Part shown: piece after piece, positions 1-8,468 of the stretch
How the letters are laid out: each line of letters opens with the position of its first letter
Position numbering within the stretch: the stretch's first letter is position 1
Origin: Streptomyces sp. H27-H1
GTDB lineage: Bacteria; Actinomycetota; Actinomycetes; Streptomycetales; Streptomycetaceae
NCBI RefSeq assembly: GCF_026627445.1
Contig: NZ_JAPNLJ010000023.1
Coordinates: forward strand, 51,413-115,412
DNA: 64,000 bases
Direction of reading: 5' to 3'
Notes under the pieces: model-generated
Seen by the model: only the letters and a program-made list of their open reading frames with translations
Told to the model about the DNA's origin: nothing
Database searches by the model: none
Program-made: the position numbers and the translations under genes

Positions 1-852
1 CGCGTCGGTGGAGAGCAGGAACAGCAGCTCCGAGGAGAGCTCCCGCGGCGCGGTGGCGATCCAGTCCTGCCAGGCCAGGATCACCTGGACGGCGTCCGCC
101 CAGCCGAAGTTCAGGTTGTAGGTGGTGAGGGTGGGGATCCGGACTGGCCGCACCTCGAAGTCGGTGACGACGCCGAAGTTGCCGCCGCCACCGCCGCGCA
201 GGGCCCAGTACAGGTCGGGGTGCTCGTCCTGCGAGGCGCGTACGGTGCGGCCGTTGGCCAGTACGACGCGGGCGGAGACCAGCCGGTCGGCGCCCATGCC
301 GAACTTGCGGGCCGCGAAGCCCAGTCCGCCGCCCTGCAGCCAGCCGCCCACGGCGACGGTGGCGCAGGTGCCGGACGCCACCTGGATGCCGTAGGGGGCG
401 AGCGTGTTGAGGACGTCGACGCCCTGGCTGCCGGGTCCCAGGTGCACGGTGTCGCCGGGGCGGACGCTGTTGAGCTGCGAGACGTCGATGACCAGACCCG
501 GGGTGGTCGAGTAACCGGCCTGGCTGTGGCCGCCGCTGCGCACCGCGGGGGCGAGCTCGTAGTCCTGGGCGAAGCGTACGCACGCGGCCACGTCGGCCTC
601 GCTGGTGCAGTAGGCGATGGCCTGCGGGTGGATCGCGTCGAACTGGGCCAGCTGGAGCTGCTTGGCCGTGTCGTACGCCGCGTCGGACGGCAGGACGAGC
701 CGGCCGGTCAGCCGGCTCTGCAGGGTGTTCCAGGGGATGACGGCGGCGGCCTGGGCGACCACCAGGCCACCCGTGCCGGCGGTCAGTGCGGCAGCGGCAC
801 CGACACCGGCTCCTGCGCGGATGAGCGAGCGCCTGCTGAGCACGTGGACCAC
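1..852 (-). CDS. Exported FAD-linked oxidase (BBE-like), C-terminus outside window
   Basis: The reverse strand encodes a FAD_binding_4/berberine-bridge-type oxidase; only the N-terminal ~280 residues are inside the window. Translation can start at GTG 852 or GTG 843. The second start gives VLSRRSLIRAGAG followed by an Ala/Gly-rich hydrophobic stretch, which looks like a twin-arginine signal (SRRSLIR), so the enzyme is probably exported folded. The body shows the FAD loop AVRSGGHSQAG, whose His is the usual covalent FAD attachment site, then SGTCATVAVGGWLQGGGLGF and ALRGGGGGNFGVVTDFE, all typical of the family. The substrate cannot be predicted. It is divergent from the chorismate synthase operon and may or may not belong to the cluster. 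The upstream side carries two tandem palindromes. Confidence 0.85.
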   Translation of the reverse strand, partial: MVHVLSRRSLIRAGAGVGAAAALTAGTGGLVVAQAAAVIPWNTLQSRLTGRLVLPSDAAYDTAKQLQLAQFDAIHPQAIAYCTSEADVAACVRFAQDYELAPAVRSGGHSQAGYSTTPGLVIDVSQLNSVRPGDTVHLGPGSQGVDVLNTLAPYGIQVASGTCATVAVGGWLQGGGLGFAARKFGMGADRLVSARVVLANGRTVRASQDEHPDLYWALRGGGGGNFGVVTDFEVRPVRIPTLTTYNLNFGWADAVQVILAWQDWIATAPRELSSELLFLLSTDA

Positions 853-862
853 GCTCCGTTCC

Positions 863-901
863 GTCCTGCGTACAGGACAAGGGCGTCCTGGCGTGCAGGA
901 C
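863..901. promoter_or_regulatory. Two tandem palindromes, possible operator
   Basis: GTCCTG-cgta-CAGGAC (863-878) and GTCCTG-gcgtg-CAGGAC (885-901) lie 22 bp apart, i.e. two helical turns, just upstream of the exported oxidase start and in the divergent gap with aroC. The repeated dyad is seen directly; that it is a dimeric repressor site is inference. Confidence 0.5.
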
Positions 902-1096
902 GGACAAGGTCGTTGAGTCCTCGCAGCTTCGGTGAGGGGCACCGGATCGCGGGACGGGCCGGGCCGTAGTCCGTCACAAACGGCACGGGGCTCGGGCCGC
1001 GGCGAGCTGACGGAGTCGTCGCGCGGCCCGTCGGGCGGCCGCCGGGCGGTGCCTATGGTGACGCTCCAGATCAATGAGCAGGGGTGATCGTCCGAC

Positions 1097-2281
1097 ATGG
1101 GCACGTTGCGTTGGCTGACCGCGGGAGAGTCGCACGGACCGGCGCTGGTGGCGACGCTGGAGGGTCTTCCCGCCGGCGTTCCGGTCACCACCGGGCTCCT
1201 GGGCGAGCACCTGGCACGAAGGCGGCTCGGCTACGGCCGCGGCGCCCGGATGAAGTTCGAGCAGGACCAGGTGAGCTTGCTCGCCGGGGTGAGGCACGGT
1301 TCCTCGCTGGGTTCGCCGATCGCCGTGATGATCGGCAACACGGAGTGGCCGAAGTGGGAGAAGGTCATGTCGGCCGATCCCGTGGATCCCTCCGAGCTGA
1401 AGGAGACGGGCCGGAACGCGCCGCTGACCCGGCCGCGGCCGGGCCACGCCGACCTCGCCGGGATGCAGAAGTACGGCTTCGACGAGGCCCGGCCGATCCT
1501 GGAGCGCGCCAGCGCCCGGGAGACCGCCGCGCGGGTCGCGCTCGGCGCCGTCGCGCGGTCCTTCCTGGCCGAGGTCGCCGGGATCGAGATCGTTTCGCAC
1601 GTCGTGGAGCTGGGCACGGCCAAGGCCCCGTACGGGGTCTACCCGGTCCCCGGTGATGTGGAGAAGCTCGATGCCGACCCGGTGCGCTGCCTGGACGCGG
1701 ATGCTTCCCGTGCGATGGCCGCCGAGATCGACCAGGCCCACAAGGACGGCGACACGCTCGGTGGCGTGGTGGAGGTGCTGGCGTACGGGGTCCCCGTGGG
1801 ACTCGGCTCGCACGTCCACTGGGACCGCCGGCTCGACTCCCGTCTGGCCGCTGCGCTGATGGGGATCCAGGCGATCAAGGGCGTGGAGGTCGGCGACGGC
1901 TTCGAGCTGGCCCGGGTGCCCGGGTCCCGGGCGCACGACGAGATGGTCGCCTCCCCGGAGGGGATCAAGCGGACGTCCGGGCACTCCGGCGGTACCGAGG
2001 GCGGGCTGACCACCGGCGAACTGCTGCGCGTACGGGCCGCGATGAAGCCCATCGCCACGGTGCCCAACGCGCTCGCGACCGTCGACGTGGCGACCGGTGA
2101 GGCGGCCGCCGCGCACCACCAGCGGTCCGACGTGTGTGCCGTGCCGGCCGCGGGGATCGTGGCCGAGGCGATGGTGGCGCTGGTGCTGGCCGACGCGGTG
2201 GTGGAGAAGTTCGGCGGGGACTCGGTCCCCGAGACCCGGCGCAACCTCCGGTCGTACCTCGACCACCTGCGGATCCGGTGA
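1097..2281 (+). CDS. aroC: Chorismate synthase (cluster paralogue)
   Basis: This 394-aa protein has the full length and collinear motifs of chorismate synthase: TAGESHGPALVATLEGLPAG at the N-terminus, RRRLGYGRGARMKFE, the GNTEWPKWE segment, RPGHADLAGMQKYGF, ERASARETAARVA, and the FMN/substrate-site segments DGDTLGGVVEV and SGHSGGTEGG. It would convert 5-enolpyruvylshikimate 3-phosphate to chorismate with reduced FMN. Because a housekeeping aroC is expected elsewhere in the shikimate operon, this is probably an extra copy that raises chorismate supply for the PhzE-type enzyme at 28-30 kb. Its stop overlaps the start of the next gene by 4 bp (GTGA), so it is translationally coupled to a riboflavin-type reductase, an unusual partnership. 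Confidence 0.93.
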   Translation: MGTLRWLTAGESHGPALVATLEGLPAGVPVTTGLLGEHLARRRLGYGRGARMKFEQDQVSLLAGVRHGSSLGSPIAVMIGNTEWPKWEKVMSADPVDPSELKETGRNAPLTRPRPGHADLAGMQKYGFDEARPILERASARETAARVALGAVARSFLAEVAGIEIVSHVVELGTAKAPYGVYPVPGDVEKLDADPVRCLDADASRAMAAEIDQAHKDGDTLGGVVEVLAYGVPVGLGSHVHWDRRLDSRLAAALMGIQAIKGVEVGDGFELARVPGSRAHDEMVASPEGIKRTSGHSGGTEGGLTTGELLRVRAAMKPIATVPNALATVDVATGEAAAAHHQRSDVCAVPAAGIVAEAMVALVLADAVVEKFGGDSVPETRRNLRSYLDHLRIR

Positions 2282-2961
2282 GCGGCAGGCCGTACGTCCT
2301 GCTGTCGGCCGCGATGAGCGTGGACGGGCGGCTCGACGACGCGAGCCCCGACCGGCTGATGCTGTCCTCGCCCGAGGACTTCGACCGGGTGGACGCCGTA
2401 CGCGCGTCCTGCGACGCGCTGCTGATCGGCGCGAGCACGGTACGCAAGGACAATCCGCGGCTGCTGGTGGGTGATCCGGGACGGCGCGCGAAGCGCGTCG
2501 GACGGGGCCTGCCGGCCGATCCGCTCAAGGTCACCGTCACGGCGTCGTCCTGGCTCGATCCCGGGCTGCGGTTTTGGCACTGCGGCGGCGCGAAGGCGGT
2601 GTTCACCGTGGACGCGAGTGTGGAGCCGCTGCGCGAGGCGCTCCACGGGCTGGCGGAAGTGATCGGTGTGGGGCCCGAGCTGGACTGGGCCCGGGTGCTG
2701 GAGGAGCTCGGCCGCCGGGGTGTGGAGCGGTTGATGGTGGAGGGCGGTACGTCCGTGCACACGCAGTTGCTCGCCCTGGACCTGGCCGACGAGCTGCAGA
2801 TCGCCGTGGCTCCGCTGCTGGTGGGCCAGGAGGGCTCGCCGCGGCTGGTGGGCGGTGGCGAGTTCCCGGGCGGGCCCGCTGCCCGGATGAGACTGCTGGA
2901 CGCGCGGGTGGCGGGCGACGCCGTCGTACTGCGCTACGCGCCGAAGGAGCGTGCGCTGTGA
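2278..2961 (+). CDS. RibD C-terminal-type pyrimidine reductase
   Basis: 227 aa, starting at GTG 2278, which overlaps the aroC stop. It matches the RibD C-terminal (dihydrofolate-reductase-like) fold: N-terminal YVLLSAAMSVDGRLDD, DALLIGASTVRKDNPRLLV, and the conserved C-terminal RLMVEGGTSVHTQLL. In riboflavin synthesis this domain reduces the ribosyl side chain of the deaminated pyrimidine phosphate with NADPH. Here it stands alone, with the partner deaminase encoded by the next overlapping gene, in reversed order relative to the usual deaminase-reductase fusion. It probably acts with the GTP cyclohydrolase II at 47.8-48.5 kb to make a riboflavin-type diaminopyrimidine for secondary metabolism. 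A purely riboflavin-supply role remains possible. Confidence 0.88.
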   Translation: MSGRPYVLLSAAMSVDGRLDDASPDRLMLSSPEDFDRVDAVRASCDALLIGASTVRKDNPRLLVGDPGRRAKRVGRGLPADPLKVTVTASSWLDPGLRFWHCGGAKAVFTVDASVEPLREALHGLAEVIGVGPELDWARVLEELGRRGVERLMVEGGTSVHTQLLALDLADELQIAVAPLLVGQEGSPRLVGGGEFPGGPAARMRLLDARVAGDAVVLRYAPKERAL

Positions 2962-3434
2962 CGCCGTTGTACTTGTCGGACGAGGAGTGGATGCGGCGGG
3001 CGATCGCCCTGTCGCGCAAGTGCCCGCCCAGCCCGGGTGCGTACTCGGTCGGCGCGGTGCTCGTGGACGGCGGCGGGACGGAGCTGGCGTACGGGTACAG
3101 CCGCGAGGGCGACGCGACCGTGCACGCGGAGGAGTCGGCGCTGGCCAAGCTCGCGCCGGGCGATGCCCGGCTGCGGTCGGCGACGCTCTACTCGACGCTG
3201 GAGCCGTGCTCGGAGCGGCGTTCGCGGCCCGATCCGTGTGCGCGCCTGGTCATCGCGGCCGGGGTGCGGCGGGTGGTCATCGCCTGGCGGGAGCCGGAGC
3301 TGTTCGTGGCGGCCTGCTCCGGCGTGGCCGAGCTGCGTGCGGCCGGCATCGAGGTGGTGGAACTGGCAGGGCTCGAGAAGGCCGCCCGGCAGGTCAATGT
3401 CCACCTGCTGGGACCGGGTTCGGGGCAAAGCTGA
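2958..3434 (+). CDS. RibD N-terminal-type pyrimidine deaminase (ToxE-like)
   Basis: 158 aa from GTG 2958, overlapping the reductase stop by 4 bp. The cytidine-deaminase-fold zinc site is visible: H56-A-E58 (HAEE, with Glu as proton shuttle) and the PC(x9)C pair C84 and C94. This is the RibD pattern that deaminates 2,5-diamino-6-ribosylamino-pyrimidinone 5'-phosphate. The toxoflavin clusters of Burkholderia and Pseudomonas use a RibD-like enzyme (ToxE) in the same position of the pathway, and other tox-like genes lie at 46-51 kb of this window. Third gene of the coupled aroC operon. The assignment to deaminase is firm; its exact pyrimidine substrate is inferred. Confidence 0.87.
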   Translation: MTPLYLSDEEWMRRAIALSRKCPPSPGAYSVGAVLVDGGGTELAYGYSREGDATVHAEESALAKLAPGDARLRSATLYSTLEPCSERRSRPDPCARLVIAAGVRRVVIAWREPELFVAACSGVAELRAAGIEVVELAGLEKAARQVNVHLLGPGSGQS

Positions 3435-3560
3435 CGTACTCGCCCATCCGGAGTTGATCTTTTGGAGGGCTCTGTAAAAGGTGGGGTCTAACCGCGCGGG
3501 ACCGCGCCGTCCGTCACCGGTACGGCCGGGGCACCGCCGCACACTTCCGGAGGTATTTCC

Positions 3561-4142
3561 ATGTCCGAGCAGCTCCGCGTCGCCGTCATCATCGCCAGTG
3601 TCCGTGAGGGCCGCTTCGGCCCGATCATCGCGAACTGGTTCACCGGTGTCGCCGGCCAGCGCGAGAACCTCACCATCGACGTGATCGACCTGATCGAGCA
3701 CGACCTGCCCAACCAGCTGTCGCAGGCGCCGTCGGACGAGGTCAAGGCCATACTGGCCGGCGTCTCCCCGCGGCTGGCCGCAGCCGACGCGTTCGTCGTG
3801 GTCACCCCGGAGTACAACCACTCGTTCCCGGCCTCGCTGAAGACCCTGATCGACTGGCACACCACGGAGTGGCAGGCCAAGCCGGTCGGCTTCGTCGGCT
3901 ACGGCGGTCTCGCGGGCGGTATGCGCGCCGTCGAGCAGCTGCGCCAGATCTTCGCGGAGTGCCACATGGTCACCGTCCGCGACACCGTCGGTTTCCACGG
4001 CCCGTGGGGCCAGTTCGACGAGCAGGGCAACCTGATCGACCCGACCCAGGCGGACGCCGCGGCCAAGACCCTCCTCGACTCGATCGAGTGGTGGGGCACC
4101 GCGCTGAAGGCCAAGAAGGCCGTCGGCCCCTACGGCGGCTAA
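3561..4142 (+). CDS. NAD(P)H-dependent FMN reductase
   Basis: 193-aa flavodoxin-like FMN reductase. The N-terminal strand and phosphate loop (VAVIIASVREGRFGPIIANWF) and the hallmark PEYNHSFPASLKTLIDW motif are clear. The family uses NAD(P)H to reduce FMN, or quinones and azo compounds directly. A strong Shine-Dalgarno (GGAGG, 8 bp before ATG) fixes the start. It lies 126 bp after the deaminase gene and just before an MFS transporter. It is one of four flavodoxin-fold reductases in the locus, so it may supply reduced flavin to chorismate synthase or to the flavin-dependent oxygenase at 32 kb, or act on a diazo, azo or quinone intermediate. Confidence 0.85.
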   Translation: MSEQLRVAVIIASVREGRFGPIIANWFTGVAGQRENLTIDVIDLIEHDLPNQLSQAPSDEVKAILAGVSPRLAAADAFVVVTPEYNHSFPASLKTLIDWHTTEWQAKPVGFVGYGGLAGGMRAVEQLRQIFAECHMVTVRDTVGFHGPWGQFDEQGNLIDPTQADAAAKTLLDSIEWWGTALKAKKAVGPYGG

Positions 4143-4186
4143 CCGTCGCACCCCCTCCCGGGGTGCGCCGCAACCCTGGAGCAACG

Positions 4187-5482
4187 ATGAGTCACCGAAC
4201 GGCCTTTCCGCAGTTCGCCCACCGGTCCTCCGGCCGAGTCGCCGACCGAGTCGCCGACCGGTCCACCGGCCGCGCTCCGGCCGCTTCCCGCGGTACGGCG
4301 GGCCCCGCCCCGGCGGCGGGGCCGTCCGTGGTTCCCGTGGTGGCGGCCATATCCCTGCTGGGGATGCTCGTGGTGGGCCAGCTGTACGTGGCCATCCCGC
4401 TGCTGCCGGACATCGGGCGGGCCTGGGGGGTGGACCAGGCGTCGGCCACGTGGGCGACCTCCGCGTACGCGGCCACGTACGCGATCACCTCGCTGTTCAG
4501 CGGGGCGTTGGCCCGGCGATTCGGCACCCGGGCGGTGCTCGTGGCCGGCGTGAGCGCGCTGGCCGCGGTGACCGCGTGCGTGCCGCTGGCCGAGTCGTTC
4601 GACGCGGGGCTGGCCCTGCGGGCCGGGCAGGGCCTGTTCGCCGGTGTGTACGTCCCGCTGGTGTACGCGTACCTGAACGCGCACGTACCGGCCTCCAAGT
4701 TGCCGACCGCTCTGACGATCGTGTCCGCCTGCATGGCGGGCACGATCGTCGCCGGTCAGGTGGAGTCGCAGTTGCTGGCCGCCGTCGTCGGCTGGCGGGG
4801 CACGTTCTGGGTGACGGCGCCGCTGCTGCTGGCGGGGGCCCTGATCCTGCGCCGGGTGCTCGATCCGGTCGATCCGAGCGAGGGCGTGGACGCCGCCTCC
4901 CGGGCGGGCGCCGGCCGCAGGACGCTGTGGGCGGGCCTGCTGCCGATGTACATCGTCGGCTTCACCTGCTCCAGCACCATGACGGCCGTCTACACGAGCG
5001 TGCAGCTCTACGGTCCGGCCGAGCTGGTCGGTGACGGCCAGGCGATGCTGACCCTGCGCGCCACGGCGATCCCCGCCCTGGTGCTGGGCGTCCTCGTGGC
5101 TCCGCTGCTGGGCCGCATCCCCGCGCGGCCCCGCGGGGCCGGGGCCTTCGCCGTGGCGGCGGCCGGGATCTGCGGCGCCGGGCTGTTCGGCGGTACGGCC
5201 GCCGGGCTCGCCGGGGCGCTGTTCGTGTTCATGCTGGGTGTGGCCGCGATCGGTCCTGCCGTCGTGCAGGAGATCGGCGCGGCCGCGGGCACGGCCAACG
5301 GGGTCATGGCGACCGCCTTGTACGGTTTCACGCTCAACATCGGCGGTGGGGTGGGCGCACAGATCCCCCTGGCGTTCGGCGAGGTCAGGGGCGTGGGCCT
5401 GTTCATGTCGGCCATGCTCGGCGGCTGTGTGCTGCTGCTGGTGACGACGGGCCGCCGCCGGCGCCGGGCGGCCCGCGGCTGA
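4187..5482 (+). CDS. MFS transporter (12-TM type)
   Basis: 431-aa integral membrane protein. I chose ATG 4187, the first start after the FMN reductase stop (weak TGGAG upstream). About 45 residues of Arg/Ala/Pro-rich cytoplasmic leader precede the first helix (VVAAISLLGMLVVGQLYVAI). The pattern QLYVAIPLLPDIGRAWG and the motif-A-like ALARRFGTR between helices 2 and 3 place it in the major facilitator superfamily, near the YnfM/AraJ-like exporters. It ends in a basic tail (RRRRRAARG). Probably exports the product or an intermediate. The long Arg-rich leader with repeated RVADRVADRSTGR is unusual and could indicate an internal true start. Confidence 0.82.
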   Translation: MSHRTAFPQFAHRSSGRVADRVADRSTGRAPAASRGTAGPAPAAGPSVVPVVAAISLLGMLVVGQLYVAIPLLPDIGRAWGVDQASATWATSAYAATYAITSLFSGALARRFGTRAVLVAGVSALAAVTACVPLAESFDAGLALRAGQGLFAGVYVPLVYAYLNAHVPASKLPTALTIVSACMAGTIVAGQVESQLLAAVVGWRGTFWVTAPLLLAGALILRRVLDPVDPSEGVDAASRAGAGRRTLWAGLLPMYIVGFTCSSTMTAVYTSVQLYGPAELVGDGQAMLTLRATAIPALVLGVLVAPLLGRIPARPRGAGAFAVAAAGICGAGLFGGTAAGLAGALFVFMLGVAAIGPAVVQEIGAAAGTANGVMATALYGFTLNIGGGVGAQIPLAFGEVRGVGLFMSAMLGGCVLLLVTTGRRRRRAARG

Positions 5483-5705
5483 CGTCCTGGGCGGCCTCCG
5501 GTCGACGTCCGGACGGCCTCCGGCTGATGTCCGCGCCGCGGACCTGACGGACTTCCGCGCGGATCCGACGGACGCCCGCGCGGACCTGACGGACTGGGGC
5601 CGCCCGCCTCGGCAGGGCGCGGCGCACGGAACAGGATCGACCCAGAGCCCCGGCAGACGCAGACCGGATACGAGCGGGGGCGGTCGAAAGGGAGTTCCGT
5701 ACGCC

Positions 5706-6317
5706 ATGACGAACATCGCTGTCATCTACTACTCGTCCACCGGCTCCACCTTCAAGCTCGCCGAGGCGGCCGCCGACGGCGCCGCGAAGGCGGGCGCCGA
5801 GGTCCGGCTGCTTCGCATAGCCGAGATCGCTCCGAACGGTGAGGCGGCGGGCCGCGAAGGCTCCGCCGGCCACCAGGACGCCACCAAGGACATCCCCGTG
5901 GCGACGCTGGCGGACCTGGAGTGGGCGGACGGCATTCTGCTGGGCACCCCGGTGCACTTCGGTCTCGCGGCCCCGCAGCTGATGCACTTCATCAACTCCA
6001 CGTCGAAGCTGTCGATCGAGGGCAAGCTGCTGAACAAGGCGGTCTCCGCCTTCGCGGCCGGCTCGGCGGCCCACGGCGGCCAGGTCTCCGCGATCCTCGC
6101 CCTGCACAACGCGATCACCCACTGGGGTTCGGTCATCGTCTCCACCGGTTCGGTCGACCCGGTGCTGTACAAGCCGAAGAACGGCAACCCGTACGGGGCT
6201 TCCGCCGTGGTCGGCGCCAACCCGGGCCAGGTGCCGGAGGAGAACCTGGAGGCCGCGGCCTTCCAGGCCCGCCGCACCCTCGAGGTCGCGTCCGTGATGA
6301 AGACGCTGGACCACTGA
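5706..6317 (+). CDS. WrbA-like NAD(P)H:quinone oxidoreductase (copy 1)
   Basis: 203-aa flavodoxin-fold protein starting NIAVIYYSSTGSTFKLAEAA, the FMN phosphate loop of the WrbA family, with later motifs WADGILLGTPVHFG, FAAGSAAHGGQ and HWGSVIVSTGS in the right order and spacing. The family performs two-electron reduction of quinones and related electrophiles using NAD(P)H and FMN. Its stop shares one base with the following acetyltransferase start (TGATG). A second homologue lies at 7655-8302. In a cluster predicted to handle aminophenols, quinone-imines or diazo compounds, a protective or product-forming reduction is plausible but unproven. Confidence 0.87.
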   Translation: MTNIAVIYYSSTGSTFKLAEAAADGAAKAGAEVRLLRIAEIAPNGEAAGREGSAGHQDATKDIPVATLADLEWADGILLGTPVHFGLAAPQLMHFINSTSKLSIEGKLLNKAVSAFAAGSAAHGGQVSAILALHNAITHWGSVIVSTGSVDPVLYKPKNGNPYGASAVVGANPGQVPEENLEAAAFQARRTLEVASVMKTLDH

Positions 6318-7120
6318 TGATCAACGATGTGATGGTGTCGGCGTACCTGGCGCGGATCGGCTTCTCGCGCCCCGCGCGGACGGACCTGGCAACGCTGGCC
6401 GAGCTGACGGAACGGCACGTGCTGTCCGTCCCGTTCGAGAACCTCGACTACCACCTGGACCAGGACATCCACCTGGACGAGCAGGTCGTGGACAAGATCG
6501 TCCATCAGGGGCGGGGCGGTGCCTGCTACGAGGTGAACCCGGCCTTCGGAATGCTGCTGACGGCTCTCGGCTACCAGGTGGAGATCATCTCGGCGCGCGT
6601 GCACCGCGCGGGCGGACTCGGCGCTCCGCTGGGCCACCTGATGCTGCGGGTGACCCTGGACGGGTCGGCGTACCTGGTGGACGTGGGCTTCCGGCGCAAC
6701 CCGCGGCGCCCGCTGCTGCTGGGGACCGAGGTGGTGCAGTTCGACCCGCATGGCGCATACGCCTTCGGGCCCGAGCACCAGGGCGAGTTCGACCTGGTGA
6801 TGGACGGCGAACCGATGTACCGGGTGGACGGACGGGCGCGCGAGCTGGGCGAGTTCCGGCCTTCGCTGTGGTGGTTCCGCACCTGCCCCGACTCGCCGTT
6901 CATGCAGGACGTGTTCTGCTCGCTGCCGACGGTCGAGGGCCGGGTCACGCTGAAGGGCCGCACGCTGACGAAGCGCGTCCACGGCGAGTTCATCGAGGAG
7001 CACCTCTCCGATGACGTGGAGGTGTTCGAGGCCTACCACAAGTACTTCGGGCTGGTGCTGAACCGCCTGCCCGACGAGCCGGTGCGCCCCGAAGGGTCGC
7101 CCGGCGTCGCCGTCGAGTAG
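6317..7120 (+). CDS. Arylamine N-acetyltransferase family protein (copy 1)
   Basis: 267 aa. The NAT catalytic triad is intact and almost at textbook positions: C70 in RGGACYEVNP, H107 in GHLMLRV and D122 in YLVDVGF. NATs transfer acyl groups from a thioester to an aromatic amine; in secondary metabolism, relatives such as RifF of rifamycin form amides from polyketide thioesters and an aminohydroxybenzoate unit. A 3-hydroxyanthranilate pathway is encoded at 25-30 kb, so an aryl amine acceptor is a sensible guess. Translation is coupled to the WrbA gene by a 1-bp overlap. A paralogue sits at 31222-32046. Confidence 0.88.
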   Translation: MINDVMVSAYLARIGFSRPARTDLATLAELTERHVLSVPFENLDYHLDQDIHLDEQVVDKIVHQGRGGACYEVNPAFGMLLTALGYQVEIISARVHRAGGLGAPLGHLMLRVTLDGSAYLVDVGFRRNPRRPLLLGTEVVQFDPHGAYAFGPEHQGEFDLVMDGEPMYRVDGRARELGEFRPSLWWFRTCPDSPFMQDVFCSLPTVEGRVTLKGRTLTKRVHGEFIEEHLSDDVEVFEAYHKYFGLVLNRLPDEPVRPEGSPGVAVE

Positions 7121-7231
7121 TCCCGCGCTCTTCCGTGCCCCCCTCGCACTCCCCCCGCACCCTCTCGCGCGCCTTTCCGTCCCCTCCGCACCCCCCACCG
7201 GGCACCTCCTTGCCATCCCTCAGGAGAGAAC

Positions 7232-7627
7232 ATGACCACGCTTGTCACCGCACCGGCCGAGCTTCCCAACGCGTTCCTGCACGCTTTCAACGCCCGCGAC
7301 CTGGAGGCGATCGACCGCCTCTTCGAGCCCGGCGCGGTGCGCGTGCTCACCCCCGGGAACGTCGTCTCCGGCGACGGCCGGCGCGCGGCGACCAGCAGCT
7401 TCATGGCCCTCGGCATCCCGATGAAACTGTCGGTGCGCCACTGCTACGAGTACGGCGATCTCGCACTGCTGTTGTGTGACTATCTGATCAAGGGCGTCGC
7501 GCCGGACGGCACTTCCGTACTCCACGAAGGCACGGCCACGGACGTGGTGCGCCGCGGTGCGGACGGCGCATGGCGCTATGCGATCGACAACCCTCCGGGC
7601 ATTGACCGCGAGACCGTCAATCCCTGA
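7232..7627 (+). CDS. SnoaL/NTF2-like protein
   Basis: 131 aa with the NTF2-like cone pattern: FLHAFNARDLEAIDRLFEPGAVRVLTPG, then paired strands ending ATDVVRRGADGAWRYAIDNPPG. It resembles small SnoaL-like/SgcJ-like proteins, which act as cyclases, isomerases or binding proteins. No unique catalytic signature allows a reaction to be named. The Shine-Dalgarno (CAGGAGAG) is strong. It lies between the NAT and the second WrbA gene in the same orientation with gaps of 111 and 27 bp, so it is part of the operon. Confidence 0.72.
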   Translation: MTTLVTAPAELPNAFLHAFNARDLEAIDRLFEPGAVRVLTPGNVVSGDGRRAATSSFMALGIPMKLSVRHCYEYGDLALLLCDYLIKGVAPDGTSVLHEGTATDVVRRGADGAWRYAIDNPPGIDRETVNP

Positions 7628-7654
7628 TTCCCTCAAAGAGAGATTGAATAGCCG

Positions 7655-8302
7655 ATGACCAACGTCGCGATTGTCTATTACTCGGCCACCGGAAACATCC
7701 ACAAGCTCGCCGTGGCCGCCGCCGAAGCCGCGGAGAAGGCCGGCGCGCAGGTCCGCCTGCGCCGCGTCGCCGAGATCCAGGAGAGCACGCTCGCGCCCAA
7801 CTACACCGCGTGGACCGAGGCGTACGAGGAGCACACCGGCGGCAGCAGCCGTGAGGTGGAGATCGCCACGATCGACGACCTGGACTGGGCCGACGCCGTC
7901 ATCTGGGGCACCCCCGGCCGCTACGGCGCGATGGCCGGCCCGCTCAAGCACTTCATCGACCAGACCTTCGAACTGCACGCCCGCGCGGGCCTGAAGAACA
8001 AGGCCATGTCCTCGTTCACCTCGACGGGCACCCAGCACGGCGGCCAGGAGTCGACCATCCTGTCGCTGTCGAACGTCTTCTACCACTGGGGCGCGATCAT
8101 CGTGCCGCCGGGCGTCACCGACCCGATCCTGCTCGCGCCGAGCAACGGGAACCCGTACGGCGTGAGTGCCACGTCCGGCCTGCAGGCCGTGCCCGGCCAG
8201 CTCGCGCAGAACGTGACCGACGACAACCTCGCCGCCATCGGCTACCAGACCGTGCGCACGATGGAGATCGCCGCGGCGATCAAGCAGGGACTCAAGAAGT
8301 AG
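7655..8302 (+). CDS. WrbA-like NAD(P)H:quinone oxidoreductase (copy 2)
   Basis: 215 aa, paralogous to the protein at 5706-6317: it begins NVAIVYYSATGNIHKLAVAA and shares WADAVIWGTPGRYGAMAGPLKHFID, TGTQHGGQESTILSL and HWGAIIVPPG. The intact FMN loop and GTPxRYG region suggest a functional flavoprotein. A perfect 17-bp hairpin follows the stop, so this is the last gene of the 5.7-8.3 kb transcription unit. Having two WrbA-like genes in one operon suggests separate substrates or a repeated reduction step. Confidence 0.87.
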   Translation: MTNVAIVYYSATGNIHKLAVAAAEAAEKAGAQVRLRRVAEIQESTLAPNYTAWTEAYEEHTGGSSREVEIATIDDLDWADAVIWGTPGRYGAMAGPLKHFIDQTFELHARAGLKNKAMSSFTSTGTQHGGQESTILSLSNVFYHWGAIIVPPGVTDPILLAPSNGNPYGVSATSGLQAVPGQLAQNVTDDNLAAIGYQTVRTMEIAAAIKQGLKK

Positions 8303-8320
8303 GACGCGCCAACGCGCAGG

Positions 8321-8358
8321 AAAAAGCCCGTAGTGGGGACTCCCACTACGGGCTTTTT
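8321..8358 (+). terminator. Intrinsic terminator after the WrbA operon
   Basis: AAAAAGCCCGTAGTGGG (8321-8337) pairs perfectly with CCCACTACGGGCTTTTT (8342-8358) around a GACT loop. The A and T tracts extend the stem, as expected of a rho-independent terminator working on both strands. Confidence 0.9.
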
Positions 8359-8468
8359 CCTGTACGTTGCAGCCAATTCTCGCCACGATCGGTGACTTGA
8401 TTTCACCGAGCTGACAGAGTCAAACGTCTGCTATTGGGCCTGCGGATCCCGGATGCGAACTTGAATCC

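Noticed and set aside
974..2266. 430-aa reverse-strand frame opposite aroC
   Set aside because: Arg/Gly/His-rich composition, no motifs, fully overlapped by a convincing chorismate synthase; a high-GC antisense shadow.
8321..8358. Possible riboswitch upstream of the diazotase-like gene
   Set aside because: A single perfect stem with A/T tracts directly after a stop codon is best explained as a terminator.
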